This document shows positions 36,050-48,620 of a stretch of DNA of 64,000 nt, in pieces. Source of the DNA: Luscinia megarhynchos (lineage: Eukaryota; Chordata; Aves; Passeriformes; Turdidae); the NCBI GenBank assembly GCA_034336665.1, contig CM067584.1, positions 5,077,199-5,141,198 on the forward strand, in the 5' to 3' direction. The notes under the pieces are model-generated. The model was given only the letters and a program-made list of their open reading frames with translations, did not search any database and was not told the DNA's origin. Position numbers and translations under genes: made by a program. Every line of letters begins with the position of its first letter. Position 1 is the first letter of the stretch.

Positions 36050-37535
36050 CGGGATCCACCCGGGGCTGCGGGATCCACTCAGGGCTGCGGGATCCACTCA
36101 GGGCTCGGGGATCCACCCGGGGCTGCGGGATCCACTCAGGGCTCGGGGATCCACTCAGGGCTCGGAGGATCCACCGGGGCCGCAGTGGGATCCACTCAGG
36201 GCATCCACGGGCTGCGGGGATCCCACTCAGGAGCTCAGGGGATCCACTCAGGGCTTGGGGGATCAGGTAATGGGATCCACTCAGGGCTCGGGGATCCACC
36301 CGGGGCTGCGGGATCCACTCAGGGCTCGGGGATCCACGCGGGGCTGTGGGATCCACTCAGGGCTCGGGGATCCACCCGGGGCTGTGGGATCCACTCAGGG
36401 CTCGGGGATCCACCCGGGGCTGTGGGATCCACTCAGGGGCTCGAGGGATCCACCTGGGCTCGGGATTCACTGGGCTGGGGGATCCAGTCAGGGCTCGGGG
36501 ATCCCACCCGGGGCCATGCGGGATCCAGTCAGGGCTTGGGGGATCCACCGGGGCTGCAGGGATCCACTCAGGGAGCTCGAGGGATCCACCCGGGGCTGTG
36601 GGGATCCAGTCAGGGCTGGGGGATCCACCAGGCTGCGGGGATCCAGTCAGGGACTCGGGGGATCCACCCGGGGCTGCGGGGATCCCACTCAGGGCTCGAG
36701 GGATCCACCCGGGGCTGTGGGGATCCACTCAGGGCTTGAGGGATCCACCCGGGGCTGCAGGATCCACTCAGAACTCGGGATCCACTGGGGCTCGTGGGGG
36801 ATCCACCCGGAGCTGTAGGATCCACTCAGGGACTCTGTGGGATCCCCCGGGGCTGTGGGATCCACTCAGGGCTCAGGGGATCCCACCCGGGCTCGGGGAT
36901 CCACTCAGGGCTCGGGGATCCACCAGGGCACGTGGGATCCACTCAGGGGCTTGAGGGATCCCACTCAGGGGCTGCAGGATCCACCCAGGGGCTCGGGGAT
37001 CCACCCGGGGCTGCGGGATCCACTCAGGGCTCGGGGATCCACCCGGGGCTGCGGGATCCACCCGGGGCTGCGGGATCCACTCAGGGCTCGGGGATCCACT
37101 CAGGGCTCAGGGATCCACCCGGGGCTGCAGGATCCACCTGCCCGGGGGATCCACTCCCGGGGCTGTGGGATCCACCCAGACTGCAGGATCCACTCAGGAC
37201 TTGTGTATTCCCCCGGGGCTGTGGGATCCAGTCAGGGCTCAGGGATCCACCCGGGGCTGCGGGATCCACTCAGGGCTCGGGGATCCACCCGGGGCTGCGG
37301 GATCCACTCAGGGCTCGGGGATCCACTCCCGGGGGCTGTGGGGATCCAGTCAGGGGCTCGAGGGGGATCCACCCTGGGGCTGGGGATCCAGTCAGGGCTG
37401 GGGGATCCACCGGGGCTGCGGGGGATCCACTCGGGGCCTCGGGGATCCACCAGGGGACTCGATCACCCAGGGCTGCAGGATCCCACTCAGGGACTCGGGG
37501 GATCCACTCAGGGCTCGGGGATCCACCCGGGCTGC
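36050..37535 (+). repeat. Minisatellite, about 38-bp dimer of GGGATCCACTCAGGGCT
   Basis: Two alternating half-units, GGGATCCACTCAGGGCTCG and GGGATCCACCCGGGGCTG, about 75 half-units. It shares the GGATCC core with the previous array, so the two are probably related. Confidence 0.96.
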
Positions 37536-37599
37536 AGGTCCCTCCTGCCCGGGATTCCTGCCTTGCCCTAAAACCTCAGCGCCCGAATCGAGTCTGCAG

Positions 37600-40500
37600 G
37601 GTCAGCGCTGTGATAACCCAAAACCCCTGAGAGTTTTGGCATCAGGGTTTTGGTCACCCTAAATTCCCCCTGAGTTCTTCGGGGTGAAGGTTTTGGTCAC
37701 CCTAAATCCCACCTGAGGTTTTGGGGTCAGGGTTTTGGTCACCCTAAATCCCACCTGAGATTTATGGGGTCAGGGTTTTGGTCACTCTAAATTCCTCCTG
37801 AGATTTTGGGGGTCAGGGTTTTGACAATCCTAAATCCCCTCCTGAATTTTTTGGGGTGAGACTTTTGGTGACCTTAAATCCCACATGAGATTTTTGGGGT
37901 GAGGCTTTTGGCAACCCTAAATCCCCTCCTGAGATTTTTTGGGGTGAGACTTTTGGTGACCTTAAATCCCCTCCTGAATTTTTTGGGGTGAGGCTTTTGA
38001 CAACCCTAAATCCCCTCCTGAATTTTTTGGGGTGAGGCTTTTGGCAACCCTAAATCCCCTCCTGAATTTTTTGGGGTGAGGCTTTTGGCAACCCTAAATC
38101 CCCTCCTGAATTTTTTGGTGTGAGGGTTTTGGTGACTCTAAATCCCCCCTGAGTTTTTTAGAGGTGAGGGTTTTGGTGACCCTAAATTCCCCCTTGGGTT
38201 TGCTCAGTATCAGGGTTTTGTGACCCTAAATCCCCCCTGAGTTTTTTAGAGTGATATTTTTGGCATCCCTAAATCCCCGCTGAATTTTTTGGTGTCAGGA
38301 TTTTGGCTACCCTAAATCCCCTCCTGAGTTTTCTGGGGTCGGCGTTTTGGTGACCCTAAATCCCCCCTGAATTTTTTGGGGTGAGAGTTTTGGTGACCCT
38401 AAATCCCACGTGAGATTTTTGGGGTGAGGTTTTGTGACCCTAAATCCCCTGATTTTTTGGGGTCAGGGCTTGGTGACCCTAAATCCCCTAAGTTTTGAGG
38501 TCAGGATTTGGTGACCCTAAATCCTCCCTGAGATTTTTGGGGTGAGGGTTTTGGTGACCCCAAATCCCCCTGAGATTTTGGTATCAGAGTTTTGGTGACC
38601 CTAAATCCCCCCGAATTTTTTTGGAGTGAGGCTTTTGACAACCCTAAATCCCCCCTGAGTCTTTGGGGTGAGGGTTTTGGCTACCCTAAATCCACCCTGA
38701 GTTTTTGGTGACCCTAAATGCCCCCTAAATTTTTTGGGGTCAGGGTTTTGATAACCCTCTATTCCCCCCGAGTTTTTTGGGGTCAGGGTTTGGTGACCCT
38801 GAATCCCCTGAATTTTGAGGTGAGGGTTTTTGTGACCCTAAATCCCTCCTGAGTTTTGGGGTCAGGGTTTTTGTGACCCTAAATCCCCTGAGTTTTGGGA
38901 TGAGGGTTTTGGTGACCCTAAATCCCACGTGAGATTTTTGGGGTGAGGGTTTGGTGACCCTAATCCCCTGAATTTTGAGGTGAGGGTTTTTGTGACCCTA
39001 AATCCCTCCTGAGTTTTGGGATCAGGGTTTTTGTGACCCTAAATCCCCTGAATTTTGGGGTCAGGGCTTGGTGGCCCTAAATCCCCTGGGTTTGGGGTCA
39101 GATTTTGCTGACCCTAAAGCCCCTGAGTTTTGGGGTCAGGGTTTGGTGACCCTAAATCCCCCCTGAATTTTTTGAGGTGGGGGTTTTGGTGACCCCAAAC
39201 CCCTCCCCTGAGATTTTGGGGTGAGGCTTTTGACAACCCTAAATCCCCTCCTGAATTTTTTGGGATGAGGGCTTTTGGTGACCCCAAATCCCCCTGAGAT
39301 TTTGGTATCAGGGTTTGGTGACCCTAAATCCCTCGGGAGTTTTGGGGTCAAGGTTTTGGTCACCCTAAATCCCCCCCTGAGTTTTTTTAGGGTGAGGGTT
39401 TTGGTGACCCTGAATCCCCTGAGTTTGGGGTCAGGGCTTGGCAATCCTAAATCCTCCCTGAATTTTTGGGGTGAAATCCCCAAATCCCCTGAGTTTGGGG
39501 TCAGGGTTTGGTGACCCTGAATCCCCTGAGTTTTGGGGTGGGGATTTTGGCGACCCTAAATCCCCTGCGTTTTGGGGTCAGGGTTTTGGTGACCCTAAAT
39601 CCCACGTGAGATTTTTGGGGTGAGGGTTTTGGCGACCCTAAATCCCTCCTGAGTTTTGGGGTCAGGGTTTTGGTCACCCTAAATCCCCCCCTGAGTTTTT
39701 TAGGGTGAGGGTTTTGGTGACCCTGAATCCCCTGGGTTTGGGGTCAGCGTTTGGCAATCCTAAATCCTCCCTGGATTTTTTGGGGTGAAATCCCTAAATC
39801 CCCTGGGTTTGGGGTCAGGGTTTGGTGACCCTAAATCCCCTGGGTTTGGGGTCAGGGCTTTTGGTGACCCTAAATCCCCTGATTTTTGAGGTGAGGGATG
39901 GTGACCCCAAATCCCCTGGGTTTGGGGTCAGGGTTTGGTGACCCTAAGTCCTTTGAATTTTGGGGTCAGGGTTTGGTGACCCTAAATCCCCTGATTTTTT
40001 TGAGGTGAGGGTTTTGGTGACCCCAAATCCCCTGAATTTGGAGTCAAGTTTTGGTGACCCTAAATCCTTTGAATTTTGAGGTGAGGGTTTTGGTGACCCT
40101 AAATCCCCTGAGTTTGGGGTCAGGGTTTGGTGACCCCAAATCCCCTGAGTTTGGGGTCAGGGTTTGGCAATCCTAAATCCTCCCTGAATTTTTGGGGTGG
40201 GAATTTTGGTGACCCTATATCCCCTGATTTTTTGAGGTGAGGGTTTTGGTGACCCCAAATCCCCTGAATTTTGGGGTCAGGGTTTGGTGACCCTGAATCC
40301 CCTGAGTTTGGGGTCAGATTTTTGCTGACCCCAAATCCCCTGAGTTTGGGGTCAGGGTTTGGCGACCCTAAATCCTCCCTGAATTTCTTGGGGTGAAATC
40401 CTAAATCCCCTGAGTTTTGGGCTCGGGGCAGCAATCTAAATCCTCCCTGAATTTTTTGGGGGTGAAATCCCCAAATCCCCTGGAGTTTGGGGTCAGGGGT

Positions 40501-41875
40501 TTGGTGACCCTAAATCCTCCTGAATTTTTTGGGGTGGGGATTTTGGCGACCCTATATCCCCTGATTTTTGAGGTGAGGGTTTTGGTGACCCCAAATCCCC
40601 CTGAGTTTGGAGTCAGGGTTTGGTGACCCCAAATCCCCTGGGTTTGGGGTCAGGGTTTGGTGACCCTAAATCCTTTGAATTTTGGGGTCAGGGTTTGGTG
40701 ACCCTAAATCCACTGATTTTTTTGAGGTGAGGGTTTTGGTGACCTCAAATCCCCTGAGTTTTTTGGGGTGGGGATTTTTGGTGACCCTATATCCCCTGAT
40801 ATTTTGAGATGAAGGTTTTGGTGACCCCAAATCCCCTGAGTTTGGAGTCAGGGTTTGGTGACCCTAAATCCTCCCTGAATTTCTTGGGGTGAAATCCCTA
40901 AATCCCCTGAGTTTTGGGGTCAGGGCTTGGCAATCCTAAATCCCCTGAGTTTGGGGTCAGATTTTTGCTGACCCTAAATCCCCTGAGTTTTGGGGTGGGG
41001 ATTTTGGCGACCCTATATCCCCTCATTTTTTGAGGTGAGGGGTTTTGGTGACCCCAAATCCCTGGGTTTGGGGGTCAGGGTTTGGTGACCCTAAATCCCT
41101 GATTTTGGGGTCAGGGGTTTGGTGACCCTAAATCCCCTGAATTTTGGGGTCAGGGTTTGATGACCCTGAATCCTCTGAATTTGGGGGTCAGATTTTGCTG
41201 ACAAATCCTGAGTTTGGGGTCAGGGTTTCGCGCAGCCCTAAATCCCTCCCTGAATTTCTTGGGGTGAAATCCCCAAATCCCCTGGAGTTTCGGGCTCAGG
41301 GCTTGGCAATCTAAATCTCCCTGAATTTTGGGGTGAAATCCCCAAATCCCCTGAGTTTGGGGTCAGGGTTTGGTGACCCTAAATCCTCCCTGAATTTTTT
41401 GGGTGGGGATTTTGGCTGACCCCTAAATCCACTGATTTTTGAGGTGAGGGTTTTGGTGACACAAATCCCCTGAGTTTGGGGTCAGGGTTTGGTGACCTAA
41501 ATCCCCTGAATTTTGGGGTCAGGGTTTCAAGTGACCCTGAATCCCCTGAGTTTGGGGTCAGATTTTTGCTGACCCTAAATCCCCTGAGTTTGGGGTCAGG
41601 GTTTGGCGACCCTAAATCCTCCCTGAATTTCTTGGGGTGAAATCCCTAAATCCCCTGAGTTTTGGGCTCAGGGCTTGGCAATCCTAAATCCTCCCTGAAT
41701 TTTTTGGGGTGAAATCCCCAAATCCCCTGAGTTTGGGGTCAGGGTTTGGTGACCCTAAATCCTCCCTGAATTTTTTGGGGTGGGGATTTTGGCGACCCTA
41801 AATCCACTGATTTTTTGAGGTGAGGGTTTTGGTGACCCCAAATCCCCTGGGTTTGGGGTCAGGGTTTGGTGACCT
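37600..41875 (+). repeat. 4.3-kb minisatellite, 35-45 bp GGTGACCCTAAATCCCCTGA units
   Basis: Units GGGTTTTGGTGACCCTAAAT, CCCCTGAGTTTTTTGGGGT with many indels, about 105 copies. It is the largest array in the window and ends only about 15 bp before the polypyrimidine tract of TGFA exon 2. Confidence 0.96.
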
Positions 41876-41889
41876 GTCCCTCCCCACAG

Positions 41890-41943
41890 GTGTCCTGCTG
41901 GCCGCCTGCCACGCTCTGGACAACACCACAGCTGCTCAGAACG
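41890..41943 (+). CDS. TGFA: TGFA exon 2: end of signal peptide and N-glycosylated propeptide
   Basis: 54 bp, acceptor CCCTCCCCACAG, donor GTGAGT. It reads (G)VLLAACHALDNTTAAQN plus one base. The human counterpart is (G)IVLAACQALENSTSPLS, the same length and phase. NTT is an N-glycosylation sequon at the position of human NST. Signal cleavage is expected near the CHA or ALD residues. Confidence 0.95.
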
Positions 41944-42039
41944 GTGAGTGCCAGCGGGAATTTTGGGGTTTTCTGGCACCCCAAACCCCTGGGTGGGATC
42001 CTGGCCCCTGATCCCCACGGGGAAAACCAGGAATGGCTT

Positions 42040-42445
42040 GCAGCCCCAAAAAAAAAGGGTTTGCAGCCCCAAAAAAGGGTTTGCAGCCCCCCTAAAAAAA
42101 AAAGGTTTCCAGAAAATAAAGTGTTTCTGACCCCAAAAACAAAGGGTTTCCAAACCCAAAAGGAAAGGGTTTGCAGCCCCAAAACCAAAGGGTTTCTGGC
42201 CCCAAAAAACCAAAGGGTTTCTGGCCCTAAAAAACCAAAGGGTTTCTGGCCCCCAAAGCAAAGAGTTTCTGGCCCTAAAAAAACCAAAAGGTTTCTGGCC
42301 CCCAAAAAGGGTTTCCAAGGGAAAAAAAAAGTGTTTCTGGCCCCAAAAACAAAGGGCTTGCAGCCCCAAAAATGAAGGATTTCTGGCCCCAAAAGCAGGA
42401 TTTTTGCCCCAAAAGAGGGTTTCTGGCCCCAAAAGGAAAGGGTTT
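42040..42445 (+). repeat. Minisatellite, about 28 bp AAAGGGTTTCTGGCCCC units
   Basis: About 14 units of AAAGGGTTTCTGGCCCCAAA with variable A runs and a GCAGCCCC variant. Confidence 0.94.
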
Positions 42446-42469
42446 CTGGCCAGTGCCTCTTCCCAGAGC

Positions 42470-43440
42470 TGGGGACATGGGGACATCCCAGTGTGAGCCA
42501 CCCCAGGGGACCCCCTTAAATGGGGACATGCGGGACATCCCAGTGTGAGCCACCCCAGGAATCCCTCAGATGTCCTTAGATGGGGACATGGGGACATCCC
42601 AACCCCAGCCACCCCAAGGACCCCTTAAATGGGGACACGGGGACATCCCACCCTGAGAACCCTTCACATGGGGACACAGGGACGTCCCAACCTGAGCCAC
42701 CCCAAGGACCCTCAGATGGGGAACATGGGGACACAGGGACATGGGGACACAAGGACATCCCAGCCCATGGACTCCTCAGATGGGGACACAGGGACACAGG
42801 GACAGGGGACATCCCCCTGAGGACCCTCAGATGGGGACATGAGGACACAGGGACAGGGGACATCCTAGCCCGAGGACTCCTCCATGGGGACATCCCCCCC
42901 GAGGACCTTCAGATGGGGACACGGGGACACGGGGACAGGGACATCCCACCCCAAGGACCCTCAGATGGGGACACAGTGACACGGGGACAGGGGACATCCC
43001 ACCCCAAGAACCCTCAGATGGGGACAGGGAACACGGGGACAGGGGGCATCCCCCCCGAGGACCTTCAGATGGGGACACGGGGACACAGGGACAGGGGACA
43101 TCCTCCCCGGGGACCCTCAGATGGGGACACGGGGACATGAGGACACAGGGACATGAGGACACGAGGGACAGGGACACCCTCCAAGAACCCCTTAATTGGG
43201 GACCCGGGGACAGGGGACGTCCCCCCCGGGGACCCTCAGATGGGGACACGGGGACATGGGGACACGGGGACATGAGGACACAGGGACAGGGGGACACGGG
43301 GACATGGGGACACAGGGACACGGGGACGGGGGACATCCCCCGAGGACCTTCAGGTGGGGACACAGGGACACGGGAACATGGGAACATGGGGACACAGGGA
43401 CACGGGGACACAGGGACAGGGGACACAGGGACACGGGGCC
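42470..43440 (+). repeat. Minisatellite with GATGGGGACACGGGGACA units
   Basis: Units of about 50-60 bp: CCCTCAGATGGGGACACGGG, GACACAGGGACAGGGGACAT, CCCACCCC. The last 250 bp shorten to plain GGGGACACA repeats. Confidence 0.95.
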
Positions 43441-43784
43441 AGGGGCCGTCCCCGCGGAGCCGCAGCGCTGCCCCCGCAGCCTGGCCCGGCTCTGCTCTCC
43501 GGGCCGGGGCGGTTCGGAGCGGTCGGAAGTGGCGGGTCCCGGGATCACCCGAGCGGGATGTTCCAAATTCCAAATTCCAAATTCCCTCCCCGAGCTTACC
43601 GGGAGCCAGCGGCGTTAGCGGCAAACCGAACCCGCTCCCCGGTAAAGCTCTTTAGGAAATCCCTGCGGGATTGCCGAACTCCCCGAATAAATCCTGTCCC
43701 GAAGTGAACCCCAAAGCGGGGCTGCGGCAGCCGCTCTGGCTTCGGGGCTCCCCAAAACGCCGCCTGTGCCCCGTGTCCCCGCAG

Positions 43785-43899
43785 CTCCGGTGGCGGCGGC
43801 CGTGAGGTCGCACTTCAACGAGTGCCCCGACTCGCACAGCCAGTTCTGCTTCCACGGCACCTGCCGCTTCCTGGTGCAGGAGGACAAGCCCGCCTGCGT
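43785..43899 (+). CDS. TGFA: TGFA exon 3: N-terminal part of mature TGF-alpha (EGF cysteines 1-4)
   Basis: 115 bp, acceptor GTGTCCCCGCAG, donor GTGAGT. The translation contains the processing site region VAAAV and then [18 protein letters not shown] and [12 protein letters not shown], nearly identical to human TGF-alpha ([18 protein letters not shown]). Cysteines 1-4 of the EGF fold are present. The exon ends with GT of the valine codon (phase 2), so the next exon must start with one base followed by the codon of cysteine 5 (human continues CHSGYVG). It is one codon shorter than the human exon in the propeptide. Confidence 0.98.
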
Positions 43900-43904
43900 G
43901 TGAG

Positions 43905-45480
43905 TGGCGCCCCGAAACCGCGGGGGTGGCGTGATGGGGTCCCCAAAACTGCGGGGGTGGTGTGAAGGGATCCCAGAACTGCGGGGGTGGTGTGCTGGGG
44001 ATCCCCGAACTGCAGGGGTGGCGTGATGGGGTCCCCGAAACCGCGGGGGTGGCGTGATGGGGATCCCCGAACTGCGGTCTTGGTGTGCTGGGATCCCCAA
44101 AACCGCGGGGGAGGTGTCCTGGGGATCCCCAAAACCGCGGGGGTGGTGTGATGGGGATCCCCGAACTGCGGTCTTGGTGTGCTGGGATCCCCAAAACCAC
44201 GCGGGGAGGGTGTCCTGGGGATCCCCAAAACCGCGGGGGTGGTGTGATGGGGATCCCCGAACTGCAGGGGTGGTGTGATGGGATCCCCAAAACTGCGGGG
44301 GTGGTGTGATGGGATCCCCAAAACTGCGGGGGTGGTGTGATGGGATCCCCAAAAACTCCAGGGGTGGCGTGCTGGGATCCCCAAAACCTCGGGGTGGGTG
44401 TCCTGGGGATCCCCAAAACTGCGGGGGGTGGTGTGATGGGGATCCCCGAACTGCGGGGGTGGTGTTCATGGAACCCCCAAAACTGCGGGGGTGGTGTGAT
44501 GGGATCCCCCAAAACTGCAGGGGTGGTGTGCTGGGATCCCCCAAAACCGCGGGGGAGGTGTCCTGGGGATCCCCAAAACCGCGGGGGGTGGTGTGATGGG
44601 ATCCCCAAACTGCGGGGGGTGGTGTGTATGGAACCCCCAAAACTGCGGGGGTGGTGTCCTGGAATCCCCAAAACTGCAGGGGTGGTGTGATGGGGATCCC
44701 CCAAAACTGCGGGGAGCGTGTTGGGGTCCCCGAACTGCAGGGGTGGTGTCCTGGGGATCCCCAAACTGCAGGGGGTGGTGTGCTGGGATCCCCAAAACTG
44801 CGAGGGTGGTGTCCTGGGGATCCCCAAAACTGCGGGGGGTGGTGTGCTGGGATCCCAAAACTGCTGGGGGTGGTGTGCTGGGATCCCCAAAACCTCGGGG
44901 GTGGTGTCCTGGAGATCCCCAAAACTGCGAGTGGTGTCCATGGGAACCCCCAAAACCGCTGGGGTGGCGTGGCTGGGATCCCCCGAAACTGCGGGGGTGG
45001 CGTGCTGGGATCCCCAAAACCGCGGGGGTGGTGTCCATGGAACCCCCAAACTGCATCGATCAAAGTGGCGTGCAGGATCCCCAAAACTGCGGGGGTGGAG
45101 TCCATGGAACCCCAAAACTGCGGGGGTGGTGTGCTGGGGATCCCCAAAACCGCGGGGGAGGTGTGCATGGAACCCCAAAACTGTGGGGTTGGTGTTCAGG
45201 GGATCCCCAAACTCTGGGTTTAGAGTCCTATGGATCCCAGAACTCCAGGTCTGGTGTTCTGGCAATCCCCAAACTCTGGGTTTTGTGTCCATGGAATCCC
45301 AAAACTCCAAGTTTAGAGTCCTGGGGATCCCCAAAACTGCAGGGTTGGTGTCCTGGGGATCCCAAAACTCTGGGTTTAGAGTCCTGGGGATGCCCAAACT
45401 CTGGGTTTTGTGTCCATGGGGTCCCAAAATTCCACGTTTGGTGTCCCAGAGATCCCAAACTCCAGGTTTGGTGTCCCAGG
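43905..45480 (+). repeat. Minisatellite, 33-36 bp GGTGGTGTGATGGGGATCCC units
   Basis: Unit GGGGGTGGTGTGATGGGATC, CCCAAAACTGCG, about 45 copies. It begins only 5-10 bp after the exon 3 donor and diverges after 45180 (TTTAGAGTCCTGGGGATCCC). Confidence 0.96.
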
Positions 45481-45672
45481 GTGACTCCCTGTCCCTGCCA
45501 CGTGTCCCTGTCCTGAGGTGACTCCTGTGTCCCTCTGGTGTGTCCCAATCCTGGGGTGACTCCCTGTCCCTCCTGTCCTGGGGTGACACTGCTGTCCTTG
45601 TTCCCACGTGTCCTTGTGACTCTCTGTCCCTGTTCTGTGTGTCCCTGTCCCCTGGTGACCCCATGTCCCCGT
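45481..45672 (+). repeat. Degenerate GTGTCCCTGTCC-rich segment
   Basis: GTGACTCCCTGTCCCTGCC-like sequence linking two arrays. It may be decayed units of the following array. Confidence 0.6.
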
Positions 45673-48620
45673 GTGTCACTCAGGGTACACGGGGACACTC
45701 TGACCTGCTCTGTGTCCCCAGGTGTCATTCGGGGTTCATGGTGACACTGATCTGCTGTGTGTCCCCAGGTGTCACTCAGGTTCACGGTGACACTGACCTG
45801 CTGTGTGTCCCCAGGTGTCACTCAGGTTCATGGTGACACTGACCTGCTCTGTGTCCCCGGTGTCACTCAGGTTCATGGTGACACTGACCTGCTCTGTGTC
45901 CCTGTGTGTCCCCAGGTGTCACTCAGGTTCATGGTGACACTGACCTGCTGTGTGTCCCCAGGGTGTCACTCAGGTTCATGGTGACACTGACCTGCTCTGT
46001 GTCCCCAAGTGTCACTCAGGTTCACGGTGACACTGACCTGCTCTGTGTCCCCAGGTGCCACTCAGGTTCATGGTGACACTGACCTGCTCTGTGTCCCCAG
46101 GGGTCACTCAGGTTCATGGTGACACTGACTGCTCTGTGTCCCTGTGTGTCCCCAGGTGCCACTCAGGTTCATGGTGACACTGACCTGCTGTGTGTCCCCA
46201 GGTGTCACTCAGGTTCACGGTGACACTGACCTGCTCTGTGTCCCCAGGTGCCACTCAGGTTCATGGTGACACTGACCTGCTGTGTGTCCCCAGGTGTCAC
46301 TCAGGTTCATGGTGACACTGACTGCTCTGTGTCCCTGTGTGTCCCCAAGTGCCACTCAGGTTCATAGTGACACTGACCTGCTCTGTGTCCCTGTGTGTCC
46401 CCAGGTGTCACTCAGGTTCATGGTGACACTGACCTGCTGTGTGTCCCCAGGGGTCACTCAGGTTCATGGTGACACTGACCTGCTGTGTGTCCCCAGGTGT
46501 CCCCAGGTGCCACTCAGGTTCATGGTGACACTGACCTGCTCTGTGTCCCCAGGGGTCACTCAGGTTCATGGTGACACTGACTGCTCTGTGTCCCTGTGTG
46601 TCCCCAGGTGCCACTCCAGGTTCATGGTGACACTGACCTGCTGTGTGTCCCCAGGTGTCACTCAGGTTCACGAGTGACACTGACCTGCTCTGTGTCCCCA
46701 GGTGCCACTTCAGGTTCATGGTGACACTGACTCCGTTGTGTGTCCCTAGGTGTCACTCAGGTTCATGGTGACACTGACTGCTCTGTGTCCCTGTGTGTCC
46801 CCAAGTGCCACTCCAGGTTCATAGTGACACTGACTCTGCTCTGTGTCCCTGTGTGTCCCCAGGGTGTCACTCAGGTTCATGGTGACACTGACTCTGCTGT
46901 GTGTCCCCCAGGTGTCCCCCAGGGGTCACTCAGGTTCACGGTGACACTGACCTGCTCTGTGTCCCTGTGTCCAGGTGCCACTCTCAGGTTCATGGTGACA
47001 CTGACCTGCTCTTGTGTCCCCGGTGTCACTCAGGTTCATGGTGACACTGACTGCTCTGTGTCCCTGTGTGTCCCCAGGTGCCACTCAGTGTTCATGGTGA
47101 CACTGACCTGCTGTGTGTCCCTCAGGTGTCACTCAGGTTCACGGTGACACTGACTCTGCTCTGTGTCCCCAGGTGCCACTCAGGTTCACGTGACACTGAC
47201 TCTGCTGTGTGTCCCAGGTGTCACTCCAGGTTCATGGTGACACTGACTGCTCTGTGTCCCTGTGTGTCCCCAAGTGCCACTCAGGTTCATAGTGACACTG
47301 ACCTGCTCTGTGTCCCTGTGTGTGTCCCCAGGTGTCACCTCAGGTTCATGGTGACACTGACCCTGTTGTGTCCCCCAGGTGTGCCCAGGGTCACTCAGGT
47401 TCACGGTGACACTGACCTGCTTCTGTGTCCCTGTGTGTCCCCAGGTGCCACTCAGGTTCATGGTGACACTCTGACCTGCTGTGTCCCCAGGTGTCACTCA
47501 GGTTCATGGTGACACTGACTGCTCTGTGTCCCCTGTGTGTCCCTGCCACTCAGGTTCATGGTGACACTGACCTGCTCTTGTGTCCCCCAGGTGTCACTCC
47601 AGGTTCATGGTGACACTGACCTGCTCTATGCGTCCCCAAGTGTCACTCAGGTTCATGGTGACACTGACCTGCTCTGTGTGTCCCCAAGTGTCACTCAGGT
47701 TCATGGTGACACCTGACCTCGCTGTGTGTCCCCAGGTGCCACTCAGGTTCATGGTGACACTGACTGCTCCCTGTGTCCCTGTGAGACAGGTGCCACCTCA
47801 GGTTCATGGTGACACCGACCGCTGTGTGTCCCCAAAGTGTCACTCAGGTTCTGTGTGACACTGACTGCTCTGTGTCCAGGGTGTCACTCAGGTTCATGAG
47901 TGACACTGACCTGCTGTGTCTCTGTGTGTCCCCAGGTGTCACTCAGTGTTCATGGTGACACTGACTGCTGTGTCCCCTAAGTGTCACTCAGGTTCACTGA
48001 CACTGACTGCTCTGTGTCCCCGTGTGTCACTCAGGTTCACGTGACACTGACCTCGCTGTGTGTCCCCAGGGGGTCACTCAGGTTCATGGTGACACTGGAC
48101 TGCTCCTGTGTCCCTGTGTGTCCCCAAGTGCCACTCAGGTTCATGGTGACACTGACTGCTCTTGTGTCCTGTGTGTCATTAGTCACCTCAGTTCACTGCA
48201 CACCTGCTGTGTCATGTGTCACCCAGGTCCGTGTGCACCGACCTCGCCCAGTGTCCCTGTGTCCATGGCTGTCACCTCTAGTGTCCACGACATTGACCCA
48301 AGCCGTGTCCCCATGTGTCACCACCACGTACACTCGACTGCCGTGTGTCTGTCACCATCGTGACTCGCCGTGTCCCACGTGTCCCTCAGGTTCACGTGAC
48401 ACCGACGTGTCCCTGTGTGCTCCATGCCACTCCATGTTCATGTCACTGACTGCTGTGTGTCCAGTGCCACTCGTTCCTGCGACACTGACCGCTCTGTGTC
48501 TGTGTGTCCCCGCGTCACTAGTCCATGGTGACACTGACCTGCTCTCTGTCGTGTCACTCCACGTTCCATACCTGACTGCTGTGTCCATGTGTCACTCAGG
48601 TTCATGGCGACACTGACCGC
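45673..48620 (+). repeat. TGFA: Minisatellite of 46-60 bp units resembling the TGFA exon 4 acceptor and start
   Basis: Unit: GTGTCACTCAGGTTCATGGT, GACACTGACCTGCT, GTGTGTCCCCAG (46 bp; a 60-bp form has an extra CCCTGTGTGTCCCC). About 50-60 copies. Each unit contains TGTGTCCCCAG, a normal 3' splice site, followed by G TGT CAC TCA GG, which continues exon 3 in phase as V-C-H-S-G, the first residues of TGFA exon 4. The leftmost unit (45673) reads V-C-H-S-G-Y and, in a second frame, G-T-R-G-H-S-D-L-L-C-V, resembling human GARCEHADLLAVV with a short deletion. The second (45722) reads V-C-H-S-G-F-M. After about 47900 the copies become irregular. Confidence 0.85.

Larger units (their letters stand above)
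32742..41889 (+). other. TGFA: TGFA intron 1
   Basis: 9.1 kb, starting GTACGT and ending CCCTCCCCACAG. It is filled by at least five unrelated minisatellites, listed separately, with short single-copy stretches at 32960-33330 and 34000-34555. The repeat at the 3' end runs to within about 15 bp of the exon 2 acceptor. Confidence 0.85.
41944..43784 (+). other. TGFA: TGFA intron 2
   Basis: 1.8 kb, GTGAGT to CCCCGCAG. Two minisatellites fill 42040-43440; a triple CCAAATT run lies near 43560. 43450-43780 is single-copy and GC-rich without a recognised feature. Confidence 0.85.

Noticed and set aside
37600..41875. Telomere-like CCCTAAA motifs
   Set aside because: CCCTAAA occurs once per 35-45 bp unit and is not in tandem; vertebrate telomeres are CCCTAA hexamers.
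43652..45679. 675-codon frame on the - strand
   Set aside because: Antisense of the GGATCCCC array and of TGFA exon 3.
45772..48600. Possibility that each unit of the 46-bp array is a functional micro-exon
   Set aside because: Most units contain in-frame stops shortly after C-H-S-G and lack a good donor after the exon-like part.
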